Source of the DNA: Bifidobacterium ramosum
GTDB lineage: Bacteria; Actinomycetota; Actinomycetes; Actinomycetales; Bifidobacteriaceae
DNA length: 64,000 bases
Assembly (NCBI RefSeq): GCF_009299505.1
Contig: NZ_WBSM01000002.1
Span: 62,001 to 126,000, forward strand
Reading direction: 5' to 3'
The position numbers and the translations under genes were made by a program. Of the stretch, positions 9,295-17,897 are shown one piece after another; positions within the stretch are counted from its first letter, which is position 1, and the number at the start of each line of letters is the position of its first letter. The notes beneath the pieces are model-generated. The model did no database searches. It saw nothing but the letters and a program-made list of their open reading frames with translations, and was not told the DNA's origin.

Positions 9295-11238
9295 TTATTC
9301 GCAGGCTACGCCGTCGCCGTCACGATCGAGTCCGGGACGATATCCCGGCTGGCCGCGGTGGAGCGGGGCCTTGCCGGCGGCTTTCACCTCGGCGCAGTTC
9401 TTGTAGTACACGTCAGACGGCGTGGCATCGGTGTTATCGGAGCCTCCCTTGCCGAGTTCGGCAAGCCGGTGCAGGAACGCGGCCATATCCTGACGAACCA
9501 CCGAATTCGTGCCGCGGAAGGTCTTGGATCCGTCCTTTTCGGTCCAGCCGGTTGTTACGCCGGTGCGGGCCAGCCATGCGATGTCAGCCGCATGCGGCGT
9601 CAATACGTTCACGTCCTTGAACGACACGCTCTTGCCCAACGCTGGCTTGAGCTTCATATGGTTCGCGAGCCGATGCAGGAATGCGGCCATGTCCTGACGT
9701 TTCACCGCGTTCATGCCGCGGAAGGTCTTGGATCCGTCCTTTTCGGTCCATCCGGTCGTCACGCCCGTCGACGCGAGCCACAGGATCTCCTTGTAGTGTG
9801 GGGTCTTCGACGTGACGTCGCGGAACGGGTTCTTCGCCTTGCTGGCATCGAATGTCGGGGAGCCTGCCAGACGGTACAGGAACGCGGCCATATCCTGACG
9901 GACCACTGCGTTCATGCCGCGGAACGTATAGGTGCCGTCCTGTTCCTTCCATCCGGTCGAAATGCCTTCCGTGGCCAGCCACTTGATGTCGGAGACGTGT
10001 GGCGTTTTCGAGTTCACGTCGCGGAAGGAGATGACGGCGGATTCTGAATTGCCGCCGGAATTACCGGGCTTGCCGGTGTCCGAGTCGTTCCCGGAATTGT
10101 CTGGCTTGCCGGTGTCGGGGGCACTTGGCTTGCTGGTGTTCTGCTCGACCTTCTTCCATTGCGCGTACAGCGTCATCGAACCGTTCGCGCCGGCCATGTC
10201 GCCTGGTTCGTACGCCGTGCCGTTGCCGTCCTTCGCGGTATTCCAATTGACGAACGTGTACCCGCCACGGGTGAACCCGTTTTGTGCCACGTTGAAATAC
10301 GGCATGTATTGGTCGAGCTTCTGCGCGGCTGTGGAGCCGCCGGTGGCGCCGTTGCCGTCATAGGTGACGACAGCCGGTATGTTGGTCACATCGATCTTCG
10401 CGTGCAGCACCTGACCGTTGCCGATCGCGTACGTGTATGTCACCGTACTCGTCAGATCCTTCAGCGTCGTGCCGGACAGCGTCGCTCCCTTGACATCGCT
10501 GACTTTGGTCGCATCGAACCATGGCACCAACGTCCTCATGTCGACCGAACCGGACTTGGGGTAGCTCAGCTCGTATCCGCGCTCGTACGGATCCCACCCC
10601 TGTACCGGCTGCCTGTCCTTGTTCTGATCGTTGGTGAACGTGATGCCCGAGCCGGCCTTCAGCGCCAGCAGCGGGTTGTAGTCGATCCACGAGCTGGTGA
10701 TGTTCGCGTATGGAGACAGGTCGAGCGAGGACAGATGGTTGCCTGCGACGTTGAGCGTCTGCAATTTGGGGTTGTGCGAGACGTCCAGTGACGTGAGTCC
10801 AGCCATGTTCGCGGCGAAGAACCACAGGTCCGGGTTATGCGACAGGTCGACCTTGGTGAGGTTGTGGCTGTTGCACAGGCTGACGGACTGCAGTTTGGGG
10901 TTGTGCGACAGGTCGATGCTGGACAGGTTGTTCGAGTACAGATTCAGGTTGCGCAGATTCGGGAAGTATTCGATGCCCTTGGCATTGTGGACCTTGACCG
11001 AATCGGGGTCACTGGGCGTTTTCGCCAGCTGGATGTCGACGAACAGGTCGGCTTCGATGGCGCTCAGTGCATTGTCGTGGTTGAGATCCGCATGCTGCTG
11101 CACGTAGGCGCGCAGTACGGGATCCGGGAACGTGGTCACGTCGATCGGGGTTCCAGCATCTGCGGCCATCGCCTGGGCGGGAGCCGTCAGCATGGCTATG
11201 ACCGCCGCGATTCCTAGATATCGTGAGATTGTTCTCAT
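9295..11238 (-). CDS. LRR / InlB B-repeat / SLH-like / Excalibur surface protein
   Basis: A 647-residue protein. Order of domains: signal peptide (MRTISRYLGIAAVIAML, cut near AMA/AD); an EF-hand-like DLNHDNALS; leucine-rich repeats of the DLSHNPKLQ type (about 85-200); a Listeria-Bacteroides (InlB B) repeat from about 289 (VTYDGNGATGG ... YTFVNWNT ... LYAQW); a Pro/Gly/Asn linker; three SLH-like repeats from about 403 to 599; and a C-terminal Excalibur domain (VYYKNCAEVKAAGKAP ... DRDGDGVACE) with its calcium-loop-like acidic motif and paired cysteines. LRR plus B-repeat is the architecture of internalin-like adhesins, so protein or host-glycan binding is a reasonable inference. A good site (AAGGAG) precedes the ATG. 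The same Excalibur tail ends the nuclease at 31657. Confidence 0.87.
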   Translation of the reverse strand: MRTISRYLGIAAVIAMLTAPAQAMAADAGTPIDVTTFPDPVLRAYVQQHADLNHDNALSAIEADLFVDIQLAKTPSDPDSVKVHNAKGIEYFPNLRNLNLYSNNLSSIDLSHNPKLQSVSLCNSHNLTKVDLSHNPDLWFFAANMAGLTSLDVSHNPKLQTLNVAGNHLSSLDLSPYANITSSWIDYNPLLALKAGSGITFTNDQNKDRQPVQGWDPYERGYELSYPKSGSVDMRTLVPWFDATKVSDVKGATLSGTTLKDLTSTVTYTYAIGNGQVLHAKIDVTNIPAVVTYDGNGATGGSTAAQKLDQYMPYFNVAQNGFTRGGYTFVNWNTAKDGNGTAYEPGDMAGANGSMTLYAQWKKVEQNTSKPSAPDTGKPDNSGNDSDTGKPGNSGGNSESAVISFRDVNSKTPHVSDIKWLATEGISTGWKEQDGTYTFRGMNAVVRQDMAAFLYRLAGSPTFDASKAKNPFRDVTSKTPHYKEILWLASTGVTTGWTEKDGSKTFRGMNAVKRQDMAAFLHRLANHMKLKPALGKSVSFKDVNVLTPHAADIAWLARTGVTTGWTEKDGSKTFRGTNSVVRQDMAAFLHRLAELGKGGSDNTDATPSDVYYKNCAEVKAAGKAPLHRGQPGYRPGLDRDGDGVACE

Positions 11239-11341
11239 GATGCTCCTTCTTTCTTCCGTCGTTATCCACCCTACTCCGGATCCGTGCGACGGATACTATG
11301 CAAGACTATGCAAGACGTGATGATTTCCGGCTGCAGCGCTG

Positions 11342-13453
11342 TCATCGTCCTTGGACATTGGGTACCGGATACATCCATGACGTATCCGCAAGATCCACAC
11401 CCGATATGGTGTCGGGATCGATGATGCCCGATGAGGTATACGGTGTCGCGTTGAAGTAGTAGCTCACTCCCTTATAGACCACAACCATTTTGTAATGGTT
11501 GTTCTTCCATTCCTGAGACCCGTACGGATAATCGCCGTACATGCTTCTGGCCGGTTCGTCCCACCCGCCGATACGATTGGCGATCTCGGCCAACACAGCC
11601 GGTGAGACATAGGAATCCCACGTTTTTCGTATCCAGAACGGTTGATCGGACGCTCTGTCGCCCAATGCAAGATCGACCGGCATCAGTTGCCCGTCATCGC
11701 CGCGCATGCTGAGATAGTAGGTGAATCCCGCATCGTCCCGTAGATAGTCGGTGATGGCGTCCATCTTCTCGACAGGAGTCATGGTTGCGGTCGAGTGTCG
11801 GGCGATGATGCCATCGATCCACGCGGTTTCCTCCTTGTCGTAATCGCTGGCCGTCAGCGTGAATTGCCGTACTGATTGGATGGTGTCCTTGCCGTCGGCG
11901 CTCGACCAGCTGAAATCGTATTCGTTGGTCGGGTCGGGAACGTCCAATGTGCCCACGAAGCCGCCGGGAGCCTTCCGCAGCTTGTGGACGTAACCGTCGT
12001 CGGTGCAGTCGATATTGGATTTGGAGAGATCCAGATAAGCGCAGGCGTCGGCGCCGCTCAGGTCGACGAAGGTCGTTCCGTTGATGGTGACGTTCAGACT
12101 GTCCGGATTCGGATCGTTCGTTTTCACATAGATGAAGACGCTGTCGCCGTAGATGCCGTCCTTTGCGTAATTGCGGAGGAAATAGAACTGATAGTCGTAC
12201 ACTGATTCCACGGTGCAACGCAGCGTGGAGTTCCCGATACGCGCCGTGATGGTCGCCGTTCCGCCCTGTTTGGCGGTCAGCAATCCGTGTGCGTCAACCG
12301 ATACCACACCGGGTTTGTCACTGGACCATCGGGCCGCGTCGAGATTCTTGTTATCGAGTTGAACGGTTTTCCCGACCTGCATGCGCATGCTGGGGCCGTT
12401 GTCCCACGGCACTGGATTGACAGTTACGTAACGTGTGACATCGGCCTGATTACCCGCGCTGTCTGTCACCTCGTATTCCACCGTGAACAGGCCCGCGGTC
12501 GTGACGTCCACGTTGTTGGAGACGATGCGGATTTGGTTTGTAACGTTGCCATCGTGGTTGTCTGTCGCCGTGACTCCGGCCATGGGGTCGAATTTCGTGT
12601 TGAAGTCAAGGGTGATGTTCTGCACGCCGCTGAAGATGGGGGCTTCCGTGTCTGGTTCGGCATCGGGAGTCGTTGGTTTGTTTGGTTTTGTTGGTTCGCT
12701 TGGCTGCGATGGCTTGTCGGGTTGTGATGGTTTGTCAGGAGTTGTCGGTTTGTCGGGCTGCGGTGATTGGGCAGTCAGTACGTTGGTGTTCATTCTGTGC
12801 AGGAAGGCGGCCATGTCCTGGCGCACCACCGGCCTCATGCCACGATACGTCCTCGAACCGTCCCTCTCCGTCCAGCCCGTCGTCACGCCCGTCTTCGCCA
12901 GCCACGCGATGTCAGCGCTATGCGGAGTGGAAGCGGACACGTCCCCGAACGCGACGTCTGCACCCAGCGCCGGGCTGGCCTTCTCATAATCGGCCAGACG
13001 ACGCAGGAACGCGGCCATGTCCTGGCGCACCACGCTGTTCATCCCGCGGAACGTCCTCGAACCGTCCCTCTCCGTCCAGCCGGTCGTCACGCCCGTCGAC
13101 GCGAGCCACAGGATCTCCTTGTAATGCGGCGTCTTCGACGTGACGTCACGGAACGGGTTCCCCGCCTTCGACTCGTCGAACGCGGGACTGCCCGCCAGAC
13201 GATACAGGAACGCCGCCATATCCTGACGCTTCACACTGCTCATCCCACGGAACGTGGCAGAGCCATCGGCCTCCCTCCAACCGGTCGAGATACCCGCGGA
13301 GGCCAGCCACTCGATATCATCCACATGCGGCGTCGACGACGACACATCGCGGAAGGAAGATGCCGCAAATGCCGCCGGAGTTTCGACCATAACCATGGTC
13401 GCAGAAATCATCACGGCGAATAGCGCCGCTGATATACGATGATGTACCCTCAT
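11342..13453 (-). CDS. SLH-like / Ig-like / transglutaminase-like surface protein, catalytic residues apparently lost
   Basis: The start is placed at 13453 (MRVHHRISAAL), with GGAGAG before it, giving 703 residues and a normal signal peptide; the longer frame to 13576 adds a non-leader sequence. Domains: three SLH-like repeats at the mature N-terminus (about 31-226), a Pro-Lys-Pro linker, a DUF5011-type Ig-like domain (about 271-347; FDPMAGVTATDNHDG), a BIG2-like domain (about 351-421; VGKTVQLDNK ... GTATITARI), then a C-terminal region from about 538. That region has MDAITDYLRDDAGFTYY and NHYKMVVVYKGVSYYFNATP, resembling the helix and the H...D strands of transglutaminase-core domains. The expected cysteine is absent (TWDSYVSPAVLAEI) and the usual Asp is Asn, so I infer a binding rather than enzymatic fold. 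Its SLH DNA is almost the same as that at 22.2-22.8 kb. Confidence 0.82.
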   Translation of the reverse strand: MRVHHRISAALFAVMISATMVMVETPAAFAASSFRDVSSSTPHVDDIEWLASAGISTGWREADGSATFRGMSSVKRQDMAAFLYRLAGSPAFDESKAGNPFRDVTSKTPHYKEILWLASTGVTTGWTERDGSRTFRGMNSVVRQDMAAFLRRLADYEKASPALGADVAFGDVSASTPHSADIAWLAKTGVTTGWTERDGSRTYRGMRPVVRQDMAAFLHRMNTNVLTAQSPQPDKPTTPDKPSQPDKPSQPSEPTKPNKPTTPDAEPDTEAPIFSGVQNITLDFNTKFDPMAGVTATDNHDGNVTNQIRIVSNNVDVTTAGLFTVEYEVTDSAGNQADVTRYVTVNPVPWDNGPSMRMQVGKTVQLDNKNLDAARWSSDKPGVVSVDAHGLLTAKQGGTATITARIGNSTLRCTVESVYDYQFYFLRNYAKDGIYGDSVFIYVKTNDPNPDSLNVTINGTTFVDLSGADACAYLDLSKSNIDCTDDGYVHKLRKAPGGFVGTLDVPDPTNEYDFSWSSADGKDTIQSVRQFTLTASDYDKEETAWIDGIIARHSTATMTPVEKMDAITDYLRDDAGFTYYLSMRGDDGQLMPVDLALGDRASDQPFWIRKTWDSYVSPAVLAEIANRIGGWDEPARSMYGDYPYGSQEWKNNHYKMVVVYKGVSYYFNATPYTSSGIIDPDTISGVDLADTSWMYPVPNVQGR

Positions 13454-13615
13454 CACGCTCTCTCCAATCATTCGGTGTCGGCGTACGACGCTGTACGTTC
13501 GTCCATAGCTAGTATACGTCGTCGGCATATCGAGGCTCGTCTGCCCGAGTTCCCAATAGAAACACAACACGTACAATGAGACTGCGAGTGATGGTCATGA
13601 AGAAAGGTTTGGCTT

Positions 13616-15028
13616 ATGCGTCAGCATCGCAGGATTTCATTGGCATGGCGACGTGCGGCAGATGTGGTTGCGGTCATGGCGTTGTCTCTGACCGGTATGG
13701 CGGTGGCTGCTCCGTCCTCGTATGCCGATGGTGCCGATGTGTCATCCGAACAGACGACCCGCGCGAGCGGTGCAACGTACCGCATCAACCGGCAACTGGC
13801 TTCCGCCATCGACTATTATCGGGCCAACGTCAAGCAGTACCAATCGATGCTGTATACGCCGAACTTCGCAGAACATCCGGTGCGTACGGCTGTTAATGGT
13901 ATGTCGGAAACGATATCGTTCCACGATGCGGTCGATTCGACCGATGCCACGGCCGATCGGTACTACACCACGTACACGTACACGCTGAAGCCTGGTCGTA
14001 CGCTTGCCGTGAGCGTGTCCAACGCCGATGACGATGACTTGGAAAGTTGGCGTATGTTCACCCTCGCTTTGCACCAGTCCGGAGTTCCCGCAGATCGTGC
14101 TGATTCGCTGGTCATCCATGATCGTATCGGCGGCGGACGATACTGGGGCACGACGCGATCATTCTCCGGCGGATTCCGATGGGCCTTGGGCAGTCGCAGG
14201 CAGTCCGCCGCTGACTGGCTGAAGAACGGCAGCGGCAATGTCCAATATGCTTCGGTCTACAATCGAATCTGCGCGTTGCTGGGGGCGCCGCAGAACGTCG
14301 GAGGAGCCGGCTCTGTCGGTACGATCAAGCAGTGGCAGGACTATGAGATGCTGAGCGCCAAGAACTCCACCGATGTTGATCAAACCATTACCGTGTCGGT
14401 ACTGCCCGGCGTGTTGTCCCGTCCTGGTTCCCGTGACGGCTCGTGGCGTGTGACCTTCACCGAGCGGACGTTCGCCGACGTGACATGGTCCACGCCGCAT
14501 GTGGATGATATCGAATGGCTGGCGGGCAGCGGCATCAGTTCCGGATACGAGGACGGTACGTTCCATGGCATGACTTCCGTGTACCGGCAGGACATGGCCG
14601 CGTTCCTGTACCGTCTGGCGGGTTCGCCGGCGTTCGATGTGTCTCGGGTCGGCAATCCGTTCTCTGATGTAACGCCACAGACCCCGCATTACAAGGAAAT
14701 CCTGTGGCTTGCCTCGACCGGTATCTCCGCGGGTTGGGATACGCCGCGCGGCAAGGAGTTCCGGGGCATGGCTTCGGTGAAGCGGCAGGATATGGCCGCG
14801 TTCCTGCATCGTCTGGCCGATTACCAGAAGGCCGCCCCTGCGCTTGGGACGCCCGTATCGTTTCGTGATGTGACGACGAAAACGCCGCATGCGGCAGATA
14901 TTGCATGGCTGGCCCGCACGGGCGTCACCGCCGGATGGCCTGATGGCACGTATCGTGGCATGAACGCCGTGGTGCGCCAGGATATGGCTGCGTTCCTGCA
15001 CCGGATGAAGACGAACGTACTGAAGTAG
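13616..15028 (+). CDS. secreted SLH-like protein with a unique N-terminal domain
   Basis: A 470-residue protein with a leader rich in Arg then hydrophobic (MRQHRRISLAW ... VMALSLTGMAVAA), processed near residue 37. Residues of about 40-280 form a domain that I do not recognise: it contains YRINRQLASAIDYYRANVKQY, a segment with SWRMFTLALHQSGVP and IGGGRYWGTTRSFSGG, and a beta-rich end. Three SLH-like repeats fill about 285-470; the first has the short, canonical form GYEDGTFHGM. The gene is divergent from the transglutaminase-like gene, and a TACAAT at 13572-13577 may be its -10 box. AAAGG lies before the ATG. It is followed by the three-hairpin module at 15.08 kb. Confidence 0.83.
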   Translation: MRQHRRISLAWRRAADVVAVMALSLTGMAVAAPSSYADGADVSSEQTTRASGATYRINRQLASAIDYYRANVKQYQSMLYTPNFAEHPVRTAVNGMSETISFHDAVDSTDATADRYYTTYTYTLKPGRTLAVSVSNADDDDLESWRMFTLALHQSGVPADRADSLVIHDRIGGGRYWGTTRSFSGGFRWALGSRRQSAADWLKNGSGNVQYASVYNRICALLGAPQNVGGAGSVGTIKQWQDYEMLSAKNSTDVDQTITVSVLPGVLSRPGSRDGSWRVTFTERTFADVTWSTPHVDDIEWLAGSGISSGYEDGTFHGMTSVYRQDMAAFLYRLAGSPAFDVSRVGNPFSDVTPQTPHYKEILWLASTGISAGWDTPRGKEFRGMASVKRQDMAAFLHRLADYQKAAPALGTPVSFRDVTTKTPHAADIAWLARTGVTAGWPDGTYRGMNAVVRQDMAAFLHRMKTNVLK

Positions 15029-15076
15029 TGTTTCTCATTGGCATGTACGCAGACATGCCAGCGTGTTTGAACGTCG

Positions 15077-15248
15077 AGCGCAAGAAATTCGGGAAATGAG
15101 CCCATTCGTCCCGAAATTCTTGCGCTTAGATTGACTCAGTGCAAGAAATTCGGGAAAAGTGGCGCATGCTCCCGAATTTCTTGTGCCAGGCTGGGCTGAG
15201 TGCAAGAAATTCGGGACGATAAGTTTGTTTTCCCGGGATCCTTGCACT
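15077..15248. repeat. three-hairpin module, copy 1
   Basis: Three successive imperfect hairpins share arms related to GCGCAAGAAATTCGGGA and its complement (about 15077-15126, 15138-15187 and 15200-15248), with joining bases such as GACTCAGT. Copies 2 and 3 are at 33344-33513 and 45222-45393. It lies between the SLH-like gene at 13616 and the LRR gene at 15361. No spacers of uniform length or Cas genes accompany it, so it is not a CRISPR array. Confidence 0.85.
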
Positions 15249-15302
15249 GACGGATGGGGGGCAAAGAATCCATGTTTCGCCGTGTGGACAAGGGGGATGC
15301 GC

Positions 15303-15318
15303 TATGATAGGGGGGGGG
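15303..15318 (+). promoter_or_regulatory. TATGAT box followed directly by a run of nine G
   Basis: TATGAT at 15303-15308 is followed by A and G9 (15310-15318), 42 bases before the ATG of the LRR gene. The related genes at 33622 and 42462 (minus strand) have TATAGTAGGGGG and TATTGTAGGGGG at the matching place. The box plausibly is the -10 and the G run lies at the transcription start. A tract of nine is long enough to slip, so it may make expression variable. Confidence 0.5.
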
Positions 15319-15360
15319 TATGGCGATGGCGCCATATATCACAATGGAAAGGAAGATTCC

Positions 15361-17760
15361 ATGCAAAGCATCAAGAAGGCGTTGGGGGCCGCAGCGGCAG
15401 TAACCGCATCGGTTGCGATGCTGGCCGGCGGTGCGCCGGTCGCGTTGGCGGCAGATGTAACCGGTGACATTCCCATCGACGAGACCTATTTTCCCGAAGA
15501 TGGGTTCCGGACATGCATCGAAGAACCGCAAAACGGTGATCCGATTGACGCCGATGAGGACGGCAGGCTGAGCGTCACGGAGCGGAACGCCGTCACGATC
15601 ATCTCATGCACGTATGCCGAGGGAAACGATCTGTCGCAGGTGCTGCAATGGTTCCCCAATCTGGAGGAGCTTCAGATCCCGCGCCCTTCGGCGATTGACG
15701 TATCCCACAATCCGAAGCTCGTATCACTCGAGGTGTCCGGCGTGGCCGGTGTCGGCGGTTTCGACTCAATTGACCTGTCGCATAATCCTCAATTGAAAAA
15801 ACTAGATCTGAGCGATAACGAGCTGACGACATTGGATGTATCACACAATTCGAAACTCACCGAGATGTATTTGGATGGCAACCAACTGACGTCGCTTGAC
15901 CTGTCGCATAATCCGGCGTTGGAAACGCTCTGGGTACAGGACAACCAGCTGACGACGCTGAATATGCCGAATAATCCAAAGCTTACCCAGTTGAATGCGG
16001 ATGGTAATGCGATCACCTCGATTGATGTGACGCATAGTCCCTCCCTTGTCGATATCGATCTGCGTGATAGTCCGCTGACGTCGATTGATGTGTCGAAGAA
16101 TCCGAAACTGGAGAGCTTGGATTTGAACGCCACCCATCTTACATCCCTGGACGTGTCGAAGAATCCGAAGCTCGCGTTCCTCGATGCAGGCATCAATAAG
16201 CTGTCTCAGCTGGACGTGGCCAAGAACACGAAACTTGAATATCTGGACGCTTCCCACAACGAGTTGCAGTCCTTTACCGCGCCGCAAAGTTCCGCGTTCA
16301 CCACATTGGATGTGTCGGGCAATAAGCTGACGTCGCTTGATGTATCGCGTAGCGCCGCACTGGCACGGCTCAACGCATCTGACAATGCGTTGAGCTCGCT
16401 TGACGTATCGCATAATGCCGCGCTGAGATCGCTGTATGTGGCGAACAACAAGTTGCGGTCATTGGATACGACGCGCAATACGAATCTTTACGTGCTCCAG
16501 GCGGAGAACAACTCCCTCACGGCGTTGGATCTGTCGAAGAACGAGACTTTGGCTGGCGCTTCGTCTTCGCGCTCGGCCGCCGAGGCATCCGGCGCCTATG
16601 TAGATGGCAATCCGCTGGTGGCGTTGAAGCTCCCGACCGCATACCAAGGTGCGCTCGGACAGACCTCCGGAATCAAGCCTGCCGTGTATCAGGCAACGTA
16701 TGCGGGGTCGACATTCGACCTGTCGTCGGTGGCATCATGGTTCGATGGCGCGAAAGTGAGCGAGGTGAAGGGCGCGACGTTGAACGGCACGAAGCTGACC
16801 GGGCTGAGTGGCACGAAGGACGTGACGTATACGTATGCCACGGGTGCCGCCGCAATGCCGTTGAAGGCGCATCTGAAGCTTATCGCCAAGGCTGTGCCGG
16901 ATACGACGGCGCCGGTGTTGTCTGGTGTCGACGACGTGTCGGTGGAGTATGGGGCCAAGTTTGATCCGAGGGCCGGCGTGAGTGCGCGTGATGCGGTGGA
17001 TGGTGATGTGACGTCTCGGATCGTGGTGTCGGGTTCGGTGGATACGTCGAAGTCTGGCTCGTACACGCTCACGTATGTGGTGTCCGACAAGGCGGGCAAC
17101 AAGGCGACTGTCAGGAGGAAGGTCACGGTCAAGGCGCAGCCGTCGAAGCCGTCTGAGCCTTCGGCGAAGGTCTCGTTTGAGGATGTGTCCGCGTCGACGC
17201 CGCATGCCGATGATATCAAGTGGTTGGCTTCGGCGGGTATTTCGACTGGTTGGAAGCGTGCTGACGGCTCGTTTGAGTTCCGTGGTATGAGTTCGGTGAA
17301 GCGTCAGGATATGGCCGCGTTCCTGTATCGTCTGGCCGGTTCTCCGTCGTTTGACGAGTCGAAGGTGAGGAATCCGTTTAAGGATGTCACGTCGAAGACG
17401 CCGCATTACAAGGAGATCATGTGGCTGTATTCGACCGGTATCTCGACCGGTTGGAGGCTGTCTGATGGCTCGTTTGAGTTCCGTGGGATGAATAGTGTGG
17501 TGCGTCAGGATATGGCCGCGTTCCTGCGTCGTCTCGCGGATTATGAGAAGGCGAAGCCGACTCTGGGCAAGGGCGTCTCGTTCAAGGACGTGACGTCGTC
17601 TACTCCTCATTCCGCGGATATCGCGTGGCTTGCGAGGACGGGCGTGACGACGGGCTGGAAGGAGTCTGATGGTTCGACGACGTTCCGTGGCATGAGTTCG
17701 GTGAAGCGTCAGGATATGGCTGCGTTCCTGCATCGTATGAAGCTGAACGTGCTTAAGTAG
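15361..17760 (+). CDS. LRR / Ig-like / SLH-like surface protein
   Basis: Start at 15361 (MQSIKKALGAAAAV) with GGAAAGGAAG upstream; 799 residues. The leader is cut near VALA/AD. Domains: an EF-hand-like acidic stretch (DADEDGRLSV) near residue 62; many leucine-rich repeats of the DVSHNPKLxxLxLxxNxLTSL type (about 100-400); a linking beta region (STFDLSSVASWFDGAKVS), which recurs in the proteins at 33622 and 40642; a DUF5011-type Ig-like domain (about 516-592); and three SLH-like repeats (about 602-799). The LRR face suggests binding to a protein or glycan outside the cell. It is the longest and intact member of a three-gene LRR subfamily with 33622 and 40642. Expression may depend on the G9 tract at 15310-15318. 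Confidence 0.87.
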   Translation: MQSIKKALGAAAAVTASVAMLAGGAPVALAADVTGDIPIDETYFPEDGFRTCIEEPQNGDPIDADEDGRLSVTERNAVTIISCTYAEGNDLSQVLQWFPNLEELQIPRPSAIDVSHNPKLVSLEVSGVAGVGGFDSIDLSHNPQLKKLDLSDNELTTLDVSHNSKLTEMYLDGNQLTSLDLSHNPALETLWVQDNQLTTLNMPNNPKLTQLNADGNAITSIDVTHSPSLVDIDLRDSPLTSIDVSKNPKLESLDLNATHLTSLDVSKNPKLAFLDAGINKLSQLDVAKNTKLEYLDASHNELQSFTAPQSSAFTTLDVSGNKLTSLDVSRSAALARLNASDNALSSLDVSHNAALRSLYVANNKLRSLDTTRNTNLYVLQAENNSLTALDLSKNETLAGASSSRSAAEASGAYVDGNPLVALKLPTAYQGALGQTSGIKPAVYQATYAGSTFDLSSVASWFDGAKVSEVKGATLNGTKLTGLSGTKDVTYTYATGAAAMPLKAHLKLIAKAVPDTTAPVLSGVDDVSVEYGAKFDPRAGVSARDAVDGDVTSRIVVSGSVDTSKSGSYTLTYVVSDKAGNKATVRRKVTVKAQPSKPSEPSAKVSFEDVSASTPHADDIKWLASAGISTGWKRADGSFEFRGMSSVKRQDMAAFLYRLAGSPSFDESKVRNPFKDVTSKTPHYKEIMWLYSTGISTGWRLSDGSFEFRGMNSVVRQDMAAFLRRLADYEKAKPTLGKGVSFKDVTSSTPHSADIAWLARTGVTTGWKESDGSTTFRGMSSVKRQDMAAFLHRMKLNVLK

Positions 17761-17784
17761 CAGTGTTCGCTGTCTTGGCGTGAT

Positions 17785-17830
17785 GTTGGGGGCTGGTTTT
17801 CGGAGATGATTCCGGAAACCAGCCCCCAAC
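17785..17830 (+). terminator. terminator hairpin
   Basis: GTTGGGGGCTGGTTT pairs with AAACCAGCCCCCAAC across an imperfect loop, just after the stop at 17760 and before the convergent stop at 17898, so it may work in both directions. Confidence 0.8.
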
Positions 17831-17897
17831 GCGTCTTCGTCGAGAATGCAACGAATATTCCGCTTTGCACCTCGCTGTAGATATGCCAGACCGCGTG

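Noticed and set aside
15077-15248. CRISPR array reading of the three-hairpin module
   Set aside because: Only three units, palindromic arms rather than direct repeats with unique spacers, and no cas gene anywhere in the window.
16735-17829. Antisense frames rich in 'QERSHILTLH' repeats opposite SLH-like genes
   Set aside because: The repetition is only the reverse reading of the RQDMAAFL codons; the same peptide appears opposite each SLH-like gene.
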